Of a stretch of 64,000 nucleotides of DNA, positions 17,389 through 26,205 are shown piece after piece. The position numbers and the translations under genes are program-made. Below the pieces are notes generated by a model, which saw nothing but the letters and a program-made list of their open reading frames with translations, was not told the origin of the DNA and searched no databases. Source of the DNA: Bernardetia sp. (GTDB lineage: Bacteria; Bacteroidota; Bacteroidia; Cytophagales; Bernardetiaceae); NCBI RefSeq assembly GCF_020630935.1, contig NZ_JAHDIG010000001.1:93721-157720 (forward strand). The letters run 5' to 3'. The stretch's first letter is position 1. Each line of letters starts with the position of its first letter.

Positions 17389-18708
17389 TTATTTAGGTCT
17401 TTGATTCTCTAACCAATTTTGATATTGCTCTTCAATAGCTTCATAGAAGAGGTCGCCTTGTAAATTGTATCCTGTTTGGGAAAGGTGGATTCTATCGTAT
17501 TGCCCTAAGCCAGCTTTTTGCCATTCAGTAATTGATTTGAAACCTCCCATTATCTGATAAAAATTCCAAAACGCTATTTTCTTTTCTCTCATAAGTTCCT
17601 GCAAACGTTTTTCAGCTTTTTGAGTATTGTAGTTGGCGTATTTTTTATAACGATAGGTATCATTTGGAGAAGTAAGCAATATGGATACCTCTGAATTTAT
17701 ATTTCTAATCTGAGAAATTATTTTGGAAAGATTACCCTTATAGGCTACATCATCAAATTTAGCAGGATAAGCATCATTTGTACCTAGTGAAATAACTACT
17801 AAATCAGGTTTAATGCTTCTAAGTTGAGTTTCAAAATCTTCACAGCGCAAATAATGTCTAGTTTCAGCTCCGTTGATTCCAACAGCGTGATACAAAACTC
17901 CGTCTTCATTGCTTTCAAAAGAAATACCTTGTAAAATGAAATGAGTCTGTATATCATCAGTTTTGTCTAAACCTATACTAACAGAGGTTTGAGGTACATT
18001 AAAAATAACCTCCAAATAGCCATCTGGATGCATTTTTTGAGATTTTATCTCATTTGTAGGAGCAATAATTACGGCTTCGAAAAGCTCTTCATTCAAGATA
18101 GGGTAATAAATTTTTACTTTATCTATTTTTGTTGGTTTGCGTTCATTATACTCTATGGGTTCAATGGTAATGGTCGATGTTGGGCTGGTCGTTTCGACAG
18201 TAATTCCAGAAATTCCCCACTGAGATTGATGTTTGCTACTCACCATTTTTTGGCTTGTCCAAGTACCTGTATAACGAGTTTTATAGTCGAAGGGATTATT
18301 TGTTTTGGCAGCAGAATAAGGAAAGACAAAACCACGCCCAGCATCTCCAAAACGCTTATCTTCTTGAAATAACTGTCTTACTTTTCCTGTAAAAAAATCG
18401 GCTTGAACATGAGAATCTCCTATATGTAGAATCTTGACTTGCGTAGATTTTTCTTGTTTTTCTTTCTGATTCTGCAACTTATACAAAGCCTCAAAGAAAT
18501 AGTCTAATGAGGTGCTATCTTCCATTTGTATTCGGTTTGCTCCATAGTTTACCACTTCAAAATAAGGGCGTTCTTTGTAAAGCATGAAGCGAATAGAATC
18601 CTCTAACTTTTTTGTTTTTTCTTGTAAATCATCTTGACAGAAAGCAAGGGTAGGAATAGAAATTAGAATTATCAAAAACCATGTTATTCTCTGCTTTATT
18701 TTCATCAT
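17389..18708 (-). CDS. SGNH/GDSL-type hydrolase, exported
   Basis: 439 aa with a signal peptide (MMKIKQRITWFLIILISIPTLAFC). SGNH blocks: L-H-I-G-D-S99-H (nucleophile Ser), S-L-G-T-N-D-A (block III) and D-R-I-H-L-S (block V His and Asp). A beta-sandwich insertion sits between blocks (about 150-270). Family members are esterases; those in Bacteroidota are often next to MBOAT acyltransferases and act on peptidoglycan or polysaccharide O-acyl groups, but no MBOAT gene is adjacent here, so the substrate is unknown. Confidence 0.85.
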   Translation of the reverse strand: MMKIKQRITWFLIILISIPTLAFCQDDLQEKTKKLEDSIRFMLYKERPYFEVVNYGANRIQMEDSTSLDYFFEALYKLQNQKEKQEKSTQVKILHIGDSHVQADFFTGKVRQLFQEDKRFGDAGRGFVFPYSAAKTNNPFDYKTRYTGTWTSQKMVSSKHQSQWGISGITVETTSPTSTITIEPIEYNERKPTKIDKVKIYYPILNEELFEAVIIAPTNEIKSQKMHPDGYLEVIFNVPQTSVSIGLDKTDDIQTHFILQGISFESNEDGVLYHAVGINGAETRHYLRCEDFETQLRSIKPDLVVISLGTNDAYPAKFDDVAYKGNLSKIISQIRNINSEVSILLTSPNDTYRYKKYANYNTQKAEKRLQELMREKKIAFWNFYQIMGGFKSITEWQKAGLGQYDRIHLSQTGYNLQGDLFYEAIEEQYQNWLENQRPK

Positions 18709-18790
18709 AAAATTGGCTGACTACTTTTTATAAGATAGATATATTATATCTAAGTTTGTTTCAAATACGTCTCCAAAAGGAAATATTATT

Positions 18791-21043
18791 TTATTTTTTA
18801 TTTTCTAATGCTTCTACTTGTTTCTGACACGTTTCTAGTTTTTGCATTAGCTCTTTCTTTTCTTCTTCTATTGTTTCTATGGCTTCGTTCATTGTCTCCA
18901 TACTTATTGCCATCATTTCTTCTTGGGCATTCATTTGCTCTATATATTGTTGTTGTTCTTGATGTGCCTCTTCTAACTGCTTCTCTCTTTTTTCTATTTC
19001 TTCCTGTACACTCTGCATTTTTTCCATAGCTTGCTGCATTATTTCCTCTTGCATGCGCATCTGTTCAACAGCTTCTGCTTGTTCGGCTAAAGATTCTTCT
19101 AATTGTATGGCTTGTAACTTTTGTTCTGTAATATCTGTGGCAATATGAATGACACGTTCCAAATTTTTATAATTATCCATCACAGGATAATATGTTCCCC
19201 TTACCCAAAATGAAGATTTATCTTTTGCTTGTCGCTCAAACTCTCCCTCTACTGGTATTCCTTGTGTTAGATTTTCCCAAAGTTGCATATATCTATTAGA
19301 AGTCTCATAACCATCTTTGAGTAGGATAGTATGAGGCTGGTCTTTGATTTCCTCTTGAGAATACTGTGATATTTTTAAATACAATGTATTGATTTGAGTA
19401 ATAATTCCCCTTGGGTTTAACTCTATCATAGCAGCAGCTTGATTGATAGCATTGAGCTGATTTTCCAACTCCTTACTCTTGCGCTCTACCATCTCTTGAG
19501 TAGCTTGAAGCTCTTCTACATTCTGACGCATTTCTTCTTCTTGCGCTCGCATCTGTTCTGTCATTTCTTGTGATTCTCTCAAAAGCAGTTTTGTTCGCTG
19601 ATTGGTTCGAACAGAAGACAATGTAGAAGCAAAATTTTCTACAATTTTTTCTACAAACTCTACACGATATGCCTCTGGAGGATTGAAAAATGCAAGTTCG
19701 ATAACACCATATAGTTTCTGATTGTATTTCAAAGGAGCAAGCAAAATAGAAGATGGATTTGTATTTCCCAACCCAGAGGTAATATGAACATAATCTTCTG
19801 GCACATACGATAAGAAAAGAGTTTCTCCTTCTTGCCATGCTTGTCCTGTTAGTCCTTCTCCTTTGCGTACTTTTTTCTCTAAATATTTAGGCTTATCCCA
19901 CGCATAAGCAGCAGCCAAATACATAAATTCGCCTTCATTATCTGGTGTATCAGAGATAATAAACACACCTCCTTGATTTGCCTCTGTATATTTTACTAAT
20001 CGTTGAATAATAGCAGCAGCAAATTCTTCTGTATCTTTATAATTTGCCCTCAATATATCTCCAAACTGTGCAATTCCTTCGGTTATCCACGCTCTTCTAC
20101 GGTCTTCTTCAGCTACTTTTGCTAAACTATTTCGCATATCTAAAAGTGCATTTCCTAGAATATCATTTTCTCCAAGAACATCAAAAGCACTATCATATTT
20201 TCCACTTCCTATCTTACGAGCAAATTCGGAAGTATTTCTTAAACTTCTAATAAGCTCTTGCAGTGAGCGTGTCATTTGTCCAATCTCGTGTTTTCCTATT
20301 CTAATTCCAAAATTGGTACTTGGGATAGAACCTTTTGCAAGTTCTCCTAACACTTGATTGAGCTTCTGAATAGGTTTTGAGACAATTCCAAAAGAGACAA
20401 TACTTGCTATTATTCCGATGGCAATTGTGAATACTCCTAAAATGAGAATAATTGCGTACAACGAACTCAATGAACTTTCTACTAATGCTCCATCAACTTG
20501 TTTTTCTTGGAGTTTGCTTGCCTCTAATGCCTCTAAGTTTTTGATAAGTGTATTACTATTTGGGATAATCATTTCATTGACTAACCGAATTGCCTTTTCC
20601 CTTTTGTTGCCGTCATTATAATCTTCCGAACGATTGAGCGTATTCATTACCTCCTTTTCTGTTTGAATAATATCATCAAAGGCAATGATAATAGAATCTA
20701 CACGATAGACATTTTCTTTATTTTGCCAGTCTCTTTTAAGTTTGCTAATTCGGTCTTTTACTTCTGGGAACTGTTCGTTATGTAGTAAGTTTAAATCTTC
20801 TTTGTCATCTATATTATCAGGAAGATGAATCCAGTTGGTAATGTACATTTTCGAACGAGTAACCAATAAAAGCAAATCATTGATAGCCTCAACTGATGGA
20901 GTAATCACAGAAAAAGAATGACGAAGCATACTTTGACTATGTGTAAGCCTCTCCAAACTTAGTAAGCAACTAATCAAAGCTACAATAATAATAATAGAAT
21001 TACCAGCCAACACACGCCGACCAATCGTATTGAGTTTCCACAT
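18791..21043 (-). CDS. Membrane sensor with HAMP, GAF and PAS domains and no output domain
   Basis: 750 aa. Order: membrane helix 1 (about 13-30), a periplasmic four-helix-bundle-like region (31-194), helix 2 (195-222), HAMP (219-272) and a further HAMP-like helix pair (275-318), GAF (330-478), coiled coil (480-535), PAS with the closing signature A-T-D-I-T-E-Q (about 532-642), and a long C-terminal coiled coil rich in E, M and Q (643-750). There is no histidine kinase, GGDEF, EAL, PP2C or methyl-accepting hairpin, so if it signals it must do so through a partner. The M-R-[AM]-Q-E-E motif recurs in both coiled coils. Confidence 0.88.
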   Translation of the reverse strand: MWKLNTIGRRVLAGNSIIIIVALISCLLSLERLTHSQSMLRHSFSVITPSVEAINDLLLLVTRSKMYITNWIHLPDNIDDKEDLNLLHNEQFPEVKDRISKLKRDWQNKENVYRVDSIIIAFDDIIQTEKEVMNTLNRSEDYNDGNKREKAIRLVNEMIIPNSNTLIKNLEALEASKLQEKQVDGALVESSLSSLYAIILILGVFTIAIGIIASIVSFGIVSKPIQKLNQVLGELAKGSIPSTNFGIRIGKHEIGQMTRSLQELIRSLRNTSEFARKIGSGKYDSAFDVLGENDILGNALLDMRNSLAKVAEEDRRRAWITEGIAQFGDILRANYKDTEEFAAAIIQRLVKYTEANQGGVFIISDTPDNEGEFMYLAAAYAWDKPKYLEKKVRKGEGLTGQAWQEGETLFLSYVPEDYVHITSGLGNTNPSSILLAPLKYNQKLYGVIELAFFNPPEAYRVEFVEKIVENFASTLSSVRTNQRTKLLLRESQEMTEQMRAQEEEMRQNVEELQATQEMVERKSKELENQLNAINQAAAMIELNPRGIITQINTLYLKISQYSQEEIKDQPHTILLKDGYETSNRYMQLWENLTQGIPVEGEFERQAKDKSSFWVRGTYYPVMDNYKNLERVIHIATDITEQKLQAIQLEESLAEQAEAVEQMRMQEEIMQQAMEKMQSVQEEIEKREKQLEEAHQEQQQYIEQMNAQEEMMAISMETMNEAIETIEEEKKELMQKLETCQKQVEALENKK

Positions 21044-21052
21044 TTTGATAAT

Positions 21053-21078
21053 GATAAATGATAAGCGATAAATGATAA
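21053..21078. repeat. Two 12-bp direct repeats before the sensor gene
   Basis: GATAAATGATAA occurs at 21053-21064 and 21067-21078, separated by GC, beginning 10 bp upstream of the sensor ATG and thus covering its leader. Confidence 0.6.
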
Positions 21079-21191
21079 ATTATCTTCTATCACTAATTAA
21101 TTGGAAATATAATCAAAAAGCTGGGCAATCAAAAGAATTTTATATAGATTCTAAATAGCTTTATCTAAAAAGGAGGTTTCATCAAAAACGA

Positions 21192-21225
21192 CAAAACCCT
21201 TTCAGAAAATTCTGAAAGGGTTTTG
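21192..21225 (-). terminator. Rho-independent terminator of the Oar-like receptor gene
   Basis: Perfect 16-bp stem (21192-21207 with 21210-21225), 32 bp after the stop codon, T-rich on the minus strand after the stem. Confidence 0.88.
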
Positions 21226-21256
21226 TTTGAATGAAATTTATTTTTATCAAATCGGA

Positions 21257-24200
21257 TTAGAATGTATAACGAACACCGATTTGCATTTGCCAACGAGAGC
21301 TATTAACTCCTGAATCATCGATATTGAAAATATCTTGAGGCTCTGATACTGTCTCATAAGCTCCACTAGAATTAATACTTCCGAAAGTAAAGTTTGGAAC
21401 AAACTCTCCATTAGAAGAATCTACTCTATCAAGACTTAGAAGTTGGAATGGTCTGCTCATATAATATCTGCGTCCCCAGTCTTTATTTATCAAGTTTGTA
21501 AAATTGAAAATATCGAGAGAGAATTGAAGATTGTGCTTTGTTCCGTTAGAAGTTTTGATGTAAAACTCTTGCAACAAACGTAAATCTAATGTATTTACAA
21601 ATGGAAGACGAGAACCGTTACGCTCTGCATAATCACCACGACGAGAGTCAAGGTAATCATCATTTGAAATGTAGTCATCAAGTGCTTGCCACTGCTCTTC
21701 TGGAGTAACAACTACTTCCTCACCATTTACAGTACGAGTAATTGGAGAGAATACAATCTCACTTTGGTTTGCAGGGACATAAATAAGGTCAGCCTCAGTA
21801 GAACCAGAACCTGTATCGTCGTTTGCAAGCTGTCCATCATAGATATAAGAGAAACGCTCTCCAGAACGTCCTTCGTAGAACAATGAAATAGTTGTAGCCG
21901 CATGATCTAGGTAATCTAAACGATAAGAAAGCGTACCAATAATACGAGAACCCAAATCAAAGTCAGAATAACCTAAATCTAAGTCATTTTTACCTCTTAC
22001 ATTTGGCACATATCTCCACTGAGATGAATTTTGAGAAGAAGTACCATCATTTACAGCCATCGAACGTCCATAAGTATAAGCAAGACTAGCTGTAAAGCCA
22101 TTTTCAAATGGTTTTTGGATTTGAGCAGTAATATTATAAGAGTAACCTTCATTCGTGTTATCTCCTACCATAATACGAGTATAAGCTCCTTCAACCTCAT
22201 CACGACGGTCATAATAAGGACGATTATCAGCACCAGAGAAGTTACGGGTAGCAGGTTTTGTATTTACATTGTAGTAAACAACATTATTCAATGTTTTTGT
22301 ATAAATACCTTCTAAAGTACCTACCATTCCCCAAGGAAGTGATTTATCAACTGCTAATGAAGCACGAACAACTTGTGGTAGTTTGAAGTCATCTACAAAC
22401 AAATCCATTTGTCCACTAGGGAGGTTATCCGAACGACCTAAGTCAGTTGCAGTATATTGATTGAATGGATCTGGACGGAAAGCTACATCACTAGCAAACA
22501 CACCACCAATAGTAAGACCATTGTTGTTGTATGCACCACCAGGCCATACCAAAGGAATACGGCTTGTAAAGATACCTATACCACCACGAATTTGAAGAGA
22601 ACGGTCTCCCATTACATCATAGTTGAATCCAAAACGAGGAGAGAACAAAATAGGAGTATCCCAAAGTTTACCAGATTGAACTTGGCTTCCTAAGTCTGGA
22701 TAAAACTCTCTTACTTTTGCAAGAGTACTGTCATTGAATCCTTGATTTACAGATGGGTCAGAGAATACTGGAATATCAACACGAAGTCCAAAAGTAAGAT
22801 TAAGTTTCTCAGAAGCAGCATACTCATCTTGTGCATAGAAACCCAATTGGAAGCCAGTAAAATCAGCAGCAGCAGCAGAACCATCACCTGTTACATTATC
22901 CACTAAAGAATAACTACGGCTATATCCACTAGCTAATGAATCATTCAAGAAATCATTAACAGACTCAAACTGATACTCTCCATAATTCTGACGGATAAAT
23001 AAGTTGTAAGTAGAGTAAAATTCATTATGCGTACCAAAAGTAAGAGTGTGCTTACCTTTAAATATACTGAAATTATCAGTAATCGTAAGTGTAGATTGCT
23101 CTAATTTATTTGCTGTTGAGAAAGCTTCTGAACCTAAGAAAATATTTGCAGAACCATCATCAATGAATACACGAGGAAAATCTCCACCAATAGGGTCACG
23201 GTCATCAATTACGCTTGTATAACCAATAATCAAACTGTTAGACTTGTTGTCACCAAAACGACTTTTAAGTTCTAAAGCTGAAGAGTTTGTAACAGTTGGG
23301 AATCCAACACCATTATTACCAAAGTTTAGGCTTCCTCCCGAAGAACGAGAACGATTCAAAAAGTCTCCTTGTGTATAACTATGACGAGCAGTAAGTTTAT
23401 GATCTTTGTTTATATTCCAGTCCAAACGAGCAAAAAACTTATTTGATTTTGTTTCTTCTGGATTATCCAAATAATCTCCTGGATCGTACCCATATTTGGA
23501 GATTAATGTGTTACGAAGAGTTTCAATTTCTGCTTGAGATGAGTTTCCTCTATAATCACTAAAGTTAAATGGTTGTGGAGTTTCACGACGTTCAATTTCC
23601 CCATTTATAAATAAAAACAATTTATCTTTTTTCAAAGGAGCTCCAACACGGAAGCCTGCAATACTTGAAGTAAAATCGGCTAATTTTGTACGCTCAACTC
23701 CTTCATCATCAGTAGGAGTCTTTCCTGCTAATGCTTGGTTACGGAAAAGGAAATAAGCTGAACCTTCTACTTTATTTGTTCCACTACGAGTAACAGCATT
23801 TACACCACCACCAGAGAAACCACCTTGACGAACATCATAAGGAGCTACAACAATCTGTACTTGTTCAATAGCGTCTAATGAAATAGGAGAAATGCCAGCT
23901 TGTCCACCGTTTGTCCCTGTTTCTGAAAGACCAAAAACGTCGTTATTAACAGCTCCATCAATCATAATAGAGTTGTAACGGTTGTTTTGACCAGCAATAG
24001 TGATACCTCCATTTGGAGTAACACGAGCTTGAGGAGTAGTACGAGTGAAGTCAGCCAAATCACGAGAAATAGTAGGTAATACCTCTAATTGCTCTTCTGA
24101 AACAGTAGTCTTTGCTCCTGTTTGCTCACCATCAATAATTTCTGCATTTGAAGTAATAACTACCTCACCGATAGTTTCTACATCTTCTGCAAGATCAAAA

Positions 24201-24526
24201 TTCAAACTAAGTTTTTGTCCTAGTGAAAGATATACATTTTCTTTCTTTTGGTCTTGATAACCTACATATTGTACAGTAATAGTGTAAGGACCACCTACGT
24301 TCATATTGAGAATAGTATAATTACCACTAAGTGTAGTAACTGCACCAAACTGTGAACCTGTTGGAGTGTGTACTGCTAAAACAGTTGCTCCAGGAAGTTC
24401 TTCTCCGTTTTTGTCTTTTACGACACCACTCATAGATGCTGTTGTAGAACCTTGGGCAAATGCACCAGTAGCTACTGAACAAGCAAATACGAAAGCGATA
24501 AGGCTTAAGATGTAATGCTTCATCAT
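21257..24526 (-). CDS. Oar-like TonB-dependent outer-membrane receptor
   Basis: 1089 aa. Signal peptide ending near G-A-F-A-Q, then a carboxypeptidase-regulatory-like beta domain (about 28-115, with L-P-G-A-T-V and V-G-Y-Q), a plug domain (about 120-250, ending N-A-V-T-R-S-G-T-N), and a long beta barrel ending in Q-I-G-V-R-Y-T-F with the terminal Phe used in barrel assembly. This matches Oar-type receptors instead of the SusC type, since no SusD partner is adjacent. Substrate unknown. Single gene with strong terminator and a TACCTTTG promoter box; codon use is even, as for a well-expressed protein. Confidence 0.93.
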   Translation of the reverse strand: MMKHYILSLIAFVFACSVATGAFAQGSTTASMSGVVKDKNGEELPGATVLAVHTPTGSQFGAVTTLSGNYTILNMNVGGPYTITVQYVGYQDQKKENVYLSLGQKLSLNFDLAEDVETIGEVVITSNAEIIDGEQTGAKTTVSEEQLEVLPTISRDLADFTRTTPQARVTPNGGITIAGQNNRYNSIMIDGAVNNDVFGLSETGTNGGQAGISPISLDAIEQVQIVVAPYDVRQGGFSGGGVNAVTRSGTNKVEGSAYFLFRNQALAGKTPTDDEGVERTKLADFTSSIAGFRVGAPLKKDKLFLFINGEIERRETPQPFNFSDYRGNSSQAEIETLRNTLISKYGYDPGDYLDNPEETKSNKFFARLDWNINKDHKLTARHSYTQGDFLNRSRSSGGSLNFGNNGVGFPTVTNSSALELKSRFGDNKSNSLIIGYTSVIDDRDPIGGDFPRVFIDDGSANIFLGSEAFSTANKLEQSTLTITDNFSIFKGKHTLTFGTHNEFYSTYNLFIRQNYGEYQFESVNDFLNDSLASGYSRSYSLVDNVTGDGSAAAADFTGFQLGFYAQDEYAASEKLNLTFGLRVDIPVFSDPSVNQGFNDSTLAKVREFYPDLGSQVQSGKLWDTPILFSPRFGFNYDVMGDRSLQIRGGIGIFTSRIPLVWPGGAYNNNGLTIGGVFASDVAFRPDPFNQYTATDLGRSDNLPSGQMDLFVDDFKLPQVVRASLAVDKSLPWGMVGTLEGIYTKTLNNVVYYNVNTKPATRNFSGADNRPYYDRRDEVEGAYTRIMVGDNTNEGYSYNITAQIQKPFENGFTASLAYTYGRSMAVNDGTSSQNSSQWRYVPNVRGKNDLDLGYSDFDLGSRIIGTLSYRLDYLDHAATTISLFYEGRSGERFSYIYDGQLANDDTGSGSTEADLIYVPANQSEIVFSPITRTVNGEEVVVTPEEQWQALDDYISNDDYLDSRRGDYAERNGSRLPFVNTLDLRLLQEFYIKTSNGTKHNLQFSLDIFNFTNLINKDWGRRYYMSRPFQLLSLDRVDSSNGEFVPNFTFGSINSSGAYETVSEPQDIFNIDDSGVNSSRWQMQIGVRYTF

Positions 24527-24606
24527 AAGATTTAATAAAGGGTTGCTAAATAGAAAATTAAGTAACTCCTAACCAAGCAGTTAGGAAGTCTTGATTTAAG
24601 TTTCCA

Positions 24607-24614
24607 CAAAGGTA
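24607..24614 (-). promoter_or_regulatory. Candidate -7 box of the Oar-like receptor gene
   Basis: TACCTTTG on the minus strand, identical to the two promoter boxes flanking the 51.2-kb divergent region, 81 bp upstream of the start. Confidence 0.55.
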
Positions 24615-24743
24615 CGGCAGAGCATTCAATCTTTACGTTTCAGTATTATTAACAAATTAAGAATAATCGATACTTCCATTCTCTTGTTTTGAAAGAAAAA
24701 TAGAGAAGCTAAACAGAAATACAAAAAACAAAAATTAAATTAT

Positions 24744-25664
24744 TTATTTTGAAATTTGAGTGTATTTGAAATTTGTTTTTACAAAACTATTATTTATTTC
24801 ACACTCTTTTTTCATTTCTTGTAAAGAAAGTTGTATTAGAAGATAATATGTTTTGTTTTTTTCTAAAAAAAGGGCATTTTGAGCCATTTGAATAGATTTT
24901 CCAAATTTTCTTTGGTTAAAAAACAAAACTCCTTGATTAAAATAAAGTAGAGGAGAGACCTGCTCCAATGTTAATAAATTGTTAAAAACTGTATTATCTA
25001 ATTTTAAGACAGATTCTTGTTCTCTCTGTTTTGAAGCTATTTCTATTTGGTCTTTTACATAAAAATCAATCGCTTTTGGGGTAGCGATGAAGCCTTTTTT
25101 ACTATCTGTACTCTCAAAAATAATTTCGCTTTTGTCAGAAAGTGTTATTTTTATAAAAACATGAGTAGGCATCTGAACTATCTGATAAACATAGTCAAAA
25201 TCTCCTCTTTGCTTTATGTCTTCTAAAAAAATAGCATACAGCACAGAAGCTGTTAAGCAGTCGTATTTCCCACTTTCCAATGTATGATAGAAGCTAGAAT
25301 ACAGTGAATATTCTTTCAAAAATGTCTCTTGTACAGAAAAAAACAATCTTCTCAAGGTTTTGCTTTCGCTAGTAGGATGAATATTAAAACTTTGATTAAA
25401 GCTGATAAACTTATCAATTGCTTTTTCCTTCATCTCTAGTGTAATGGAATCATGTGTATCTAAAAATGAAGAGAGATATGAATACGTTTTTTTTTCATTG
25501 TGGGAGTTAGGAGCAGCCCAGCAGAGAGATGAGGTTTTGAATAAAAAAACTAATATGAACAAATTAAGAACAAGAAAATAACAGTTTTTTCTTGTAAAAA
25601 TATTAAAATTTAATGAAAGTAGGTATGTTAAGATATATCGATATGTCTTTATATAGTATTTCAA
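24744..25664 (-). CDS. Transglutaminase-like / SirB1-type protein with C-terminal TPR-like helices
   Basis: 306 aa with an N-terminal signal or anchor (about 28-50). The middle part has the pattern of a papain-like transglutaminase fold: L-E-S-G-K-Y-D-C136-L-T-A-S (nucleophile Cys at a helix start), M-P-T-H168-V-F-I-K-I and F-E-S-T-D187 as possible Cys-His-Asp triad. The C-terminal third is helical with a TPR-like unit (Y-F-N-Q-G-V-L-F-F-N-Q-R-K-F-G-K-S-I). Family members range from proteases to structural pseudo-enzymes, so activity is not assured. Single gene. Confidence 0.7.
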   Translation of the reverse strand: MKYYIKTYRYILTYLLSLNFNIFTRKNCYFLVLNLFILVFLFKTSSLCWAAPNSHNEKKTYSYLSSFLDTHDSITLEMKEKAIDKFISFNQSFNIHPTSESKTLRRLFFSVQETFLKEYSLYSSFYHTLESGKYDCLTASVLYAIFLEDIKQRGDFDYVYQIVQMPTHVFIKITLSDKSEIIFESTDSKKGFIATPKAIDFYVKDQIEIASKQREQESVLKLDNTVFNNLLTLEQVSPLLYFNQGVLFFNQRKFGKSIQMAQNALFLEKNKTYYLLIQLSLQEMKKECEINNSFVKTNFKYTQISK

Positions 25665-25933
25665 GGCAGTATATATTTAGAAAATAGTAGCAAAATTCAT
25701 AGCTTATGAAGAATCCATAAATATTGTAAATCGTTGTATTTGAATAATTCGTGAACTAATTTAATAAAAATATTAACAATTTGGTAACATTTGATTAATA
25801 TTAACGATATTTTCAGAAAAAATATTATGCTAAATCAATAAAATGATGTGGTTAGGATATAATTCTAAATCCTATTTCTGTGTAAAGGATGAATGTTTTT
25901 TGCAGCCTTGAAAGACTAAAAATTTGACTTGGT

Positions 25934-26087
25934 AAGAGAGAGAAAGTTTATGACTAGCTGTCGGAAATATTATGAAGCGAAGTGGAAAATAGAGGAAATG
26001 AAATACTTGGTGTTCCAAGTATGAGCCGTACACTGACGATTTTGATTTTGAAATGTGATGTAGAACTTCGTTAAAGAGAGAGAAAGT
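25934..26087. repeat. Direct repeat of a GA-rich 14-mer, 140 bp apart
   Basis: AAGAGAGAGAAAGT at 25934-25947 and at 26074-26087; the bases before each copy (GACTTGGT and AACTTCGTTA) are also similar, so the duplicated unit is about 22 bp. Confidence 0.65.
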
Positions 26088-26146
26088 AGTAGTAGTATAA
26101 AAAATGCCGATTGGAATAATGAGATAAAAATTGTATCAAAAAAAAA

Positions 26147-26170
26147 TAGCTCACTCTAAAGAGCAAGCTA
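26147..26170 (-). terminator. Terminator hairpin of the MoxR gene
   Basis: Imperfect stem-loop (TAGCT...AGCTA and CTC/GAG arms with a two-base internal mismatch) followed on the minus strand by eight T. Its inner part CTCTTTAGAGTG recurs after the lipoprotein gene at 55.1 kb. Confidence 0.7.
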
Positions 26171-26205
26171 CATTTCAGTTATCTATTGTTCGATGAACGA
26201 ATTAT

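Larger units (their letters stand above)
25665..26205. other. 541-bp intergenic region with repeated motif
   Basis: The longest gene-free stretch in the window. It carries two copies of AAGAGAGAGAAAGT (25934-25947 and 26074-26087), a short hairpin ATACTTGG-TGTT-CCAAGTAT (26003-26022), a 24-codon ORF at 25950-26024 that is too short to be trusted, and the moxR terminator hairpin at 26147-26170. The segment between the two repeats is less AT-rich than the flanks. Confidence 0.55.

Noticed and set aside
19473..19838. 121-codon minus-strand ORF inside the sensor gene
   Set aside because: Overlaps the sensor coding frame and has Arg/Cys-biased shadow composition.
25950..26024. 24-codon ORF in the 541-bp intergenic region
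   Set aside because: Too short and without ribosome-binding site or family; listed only as part of the repeat region.
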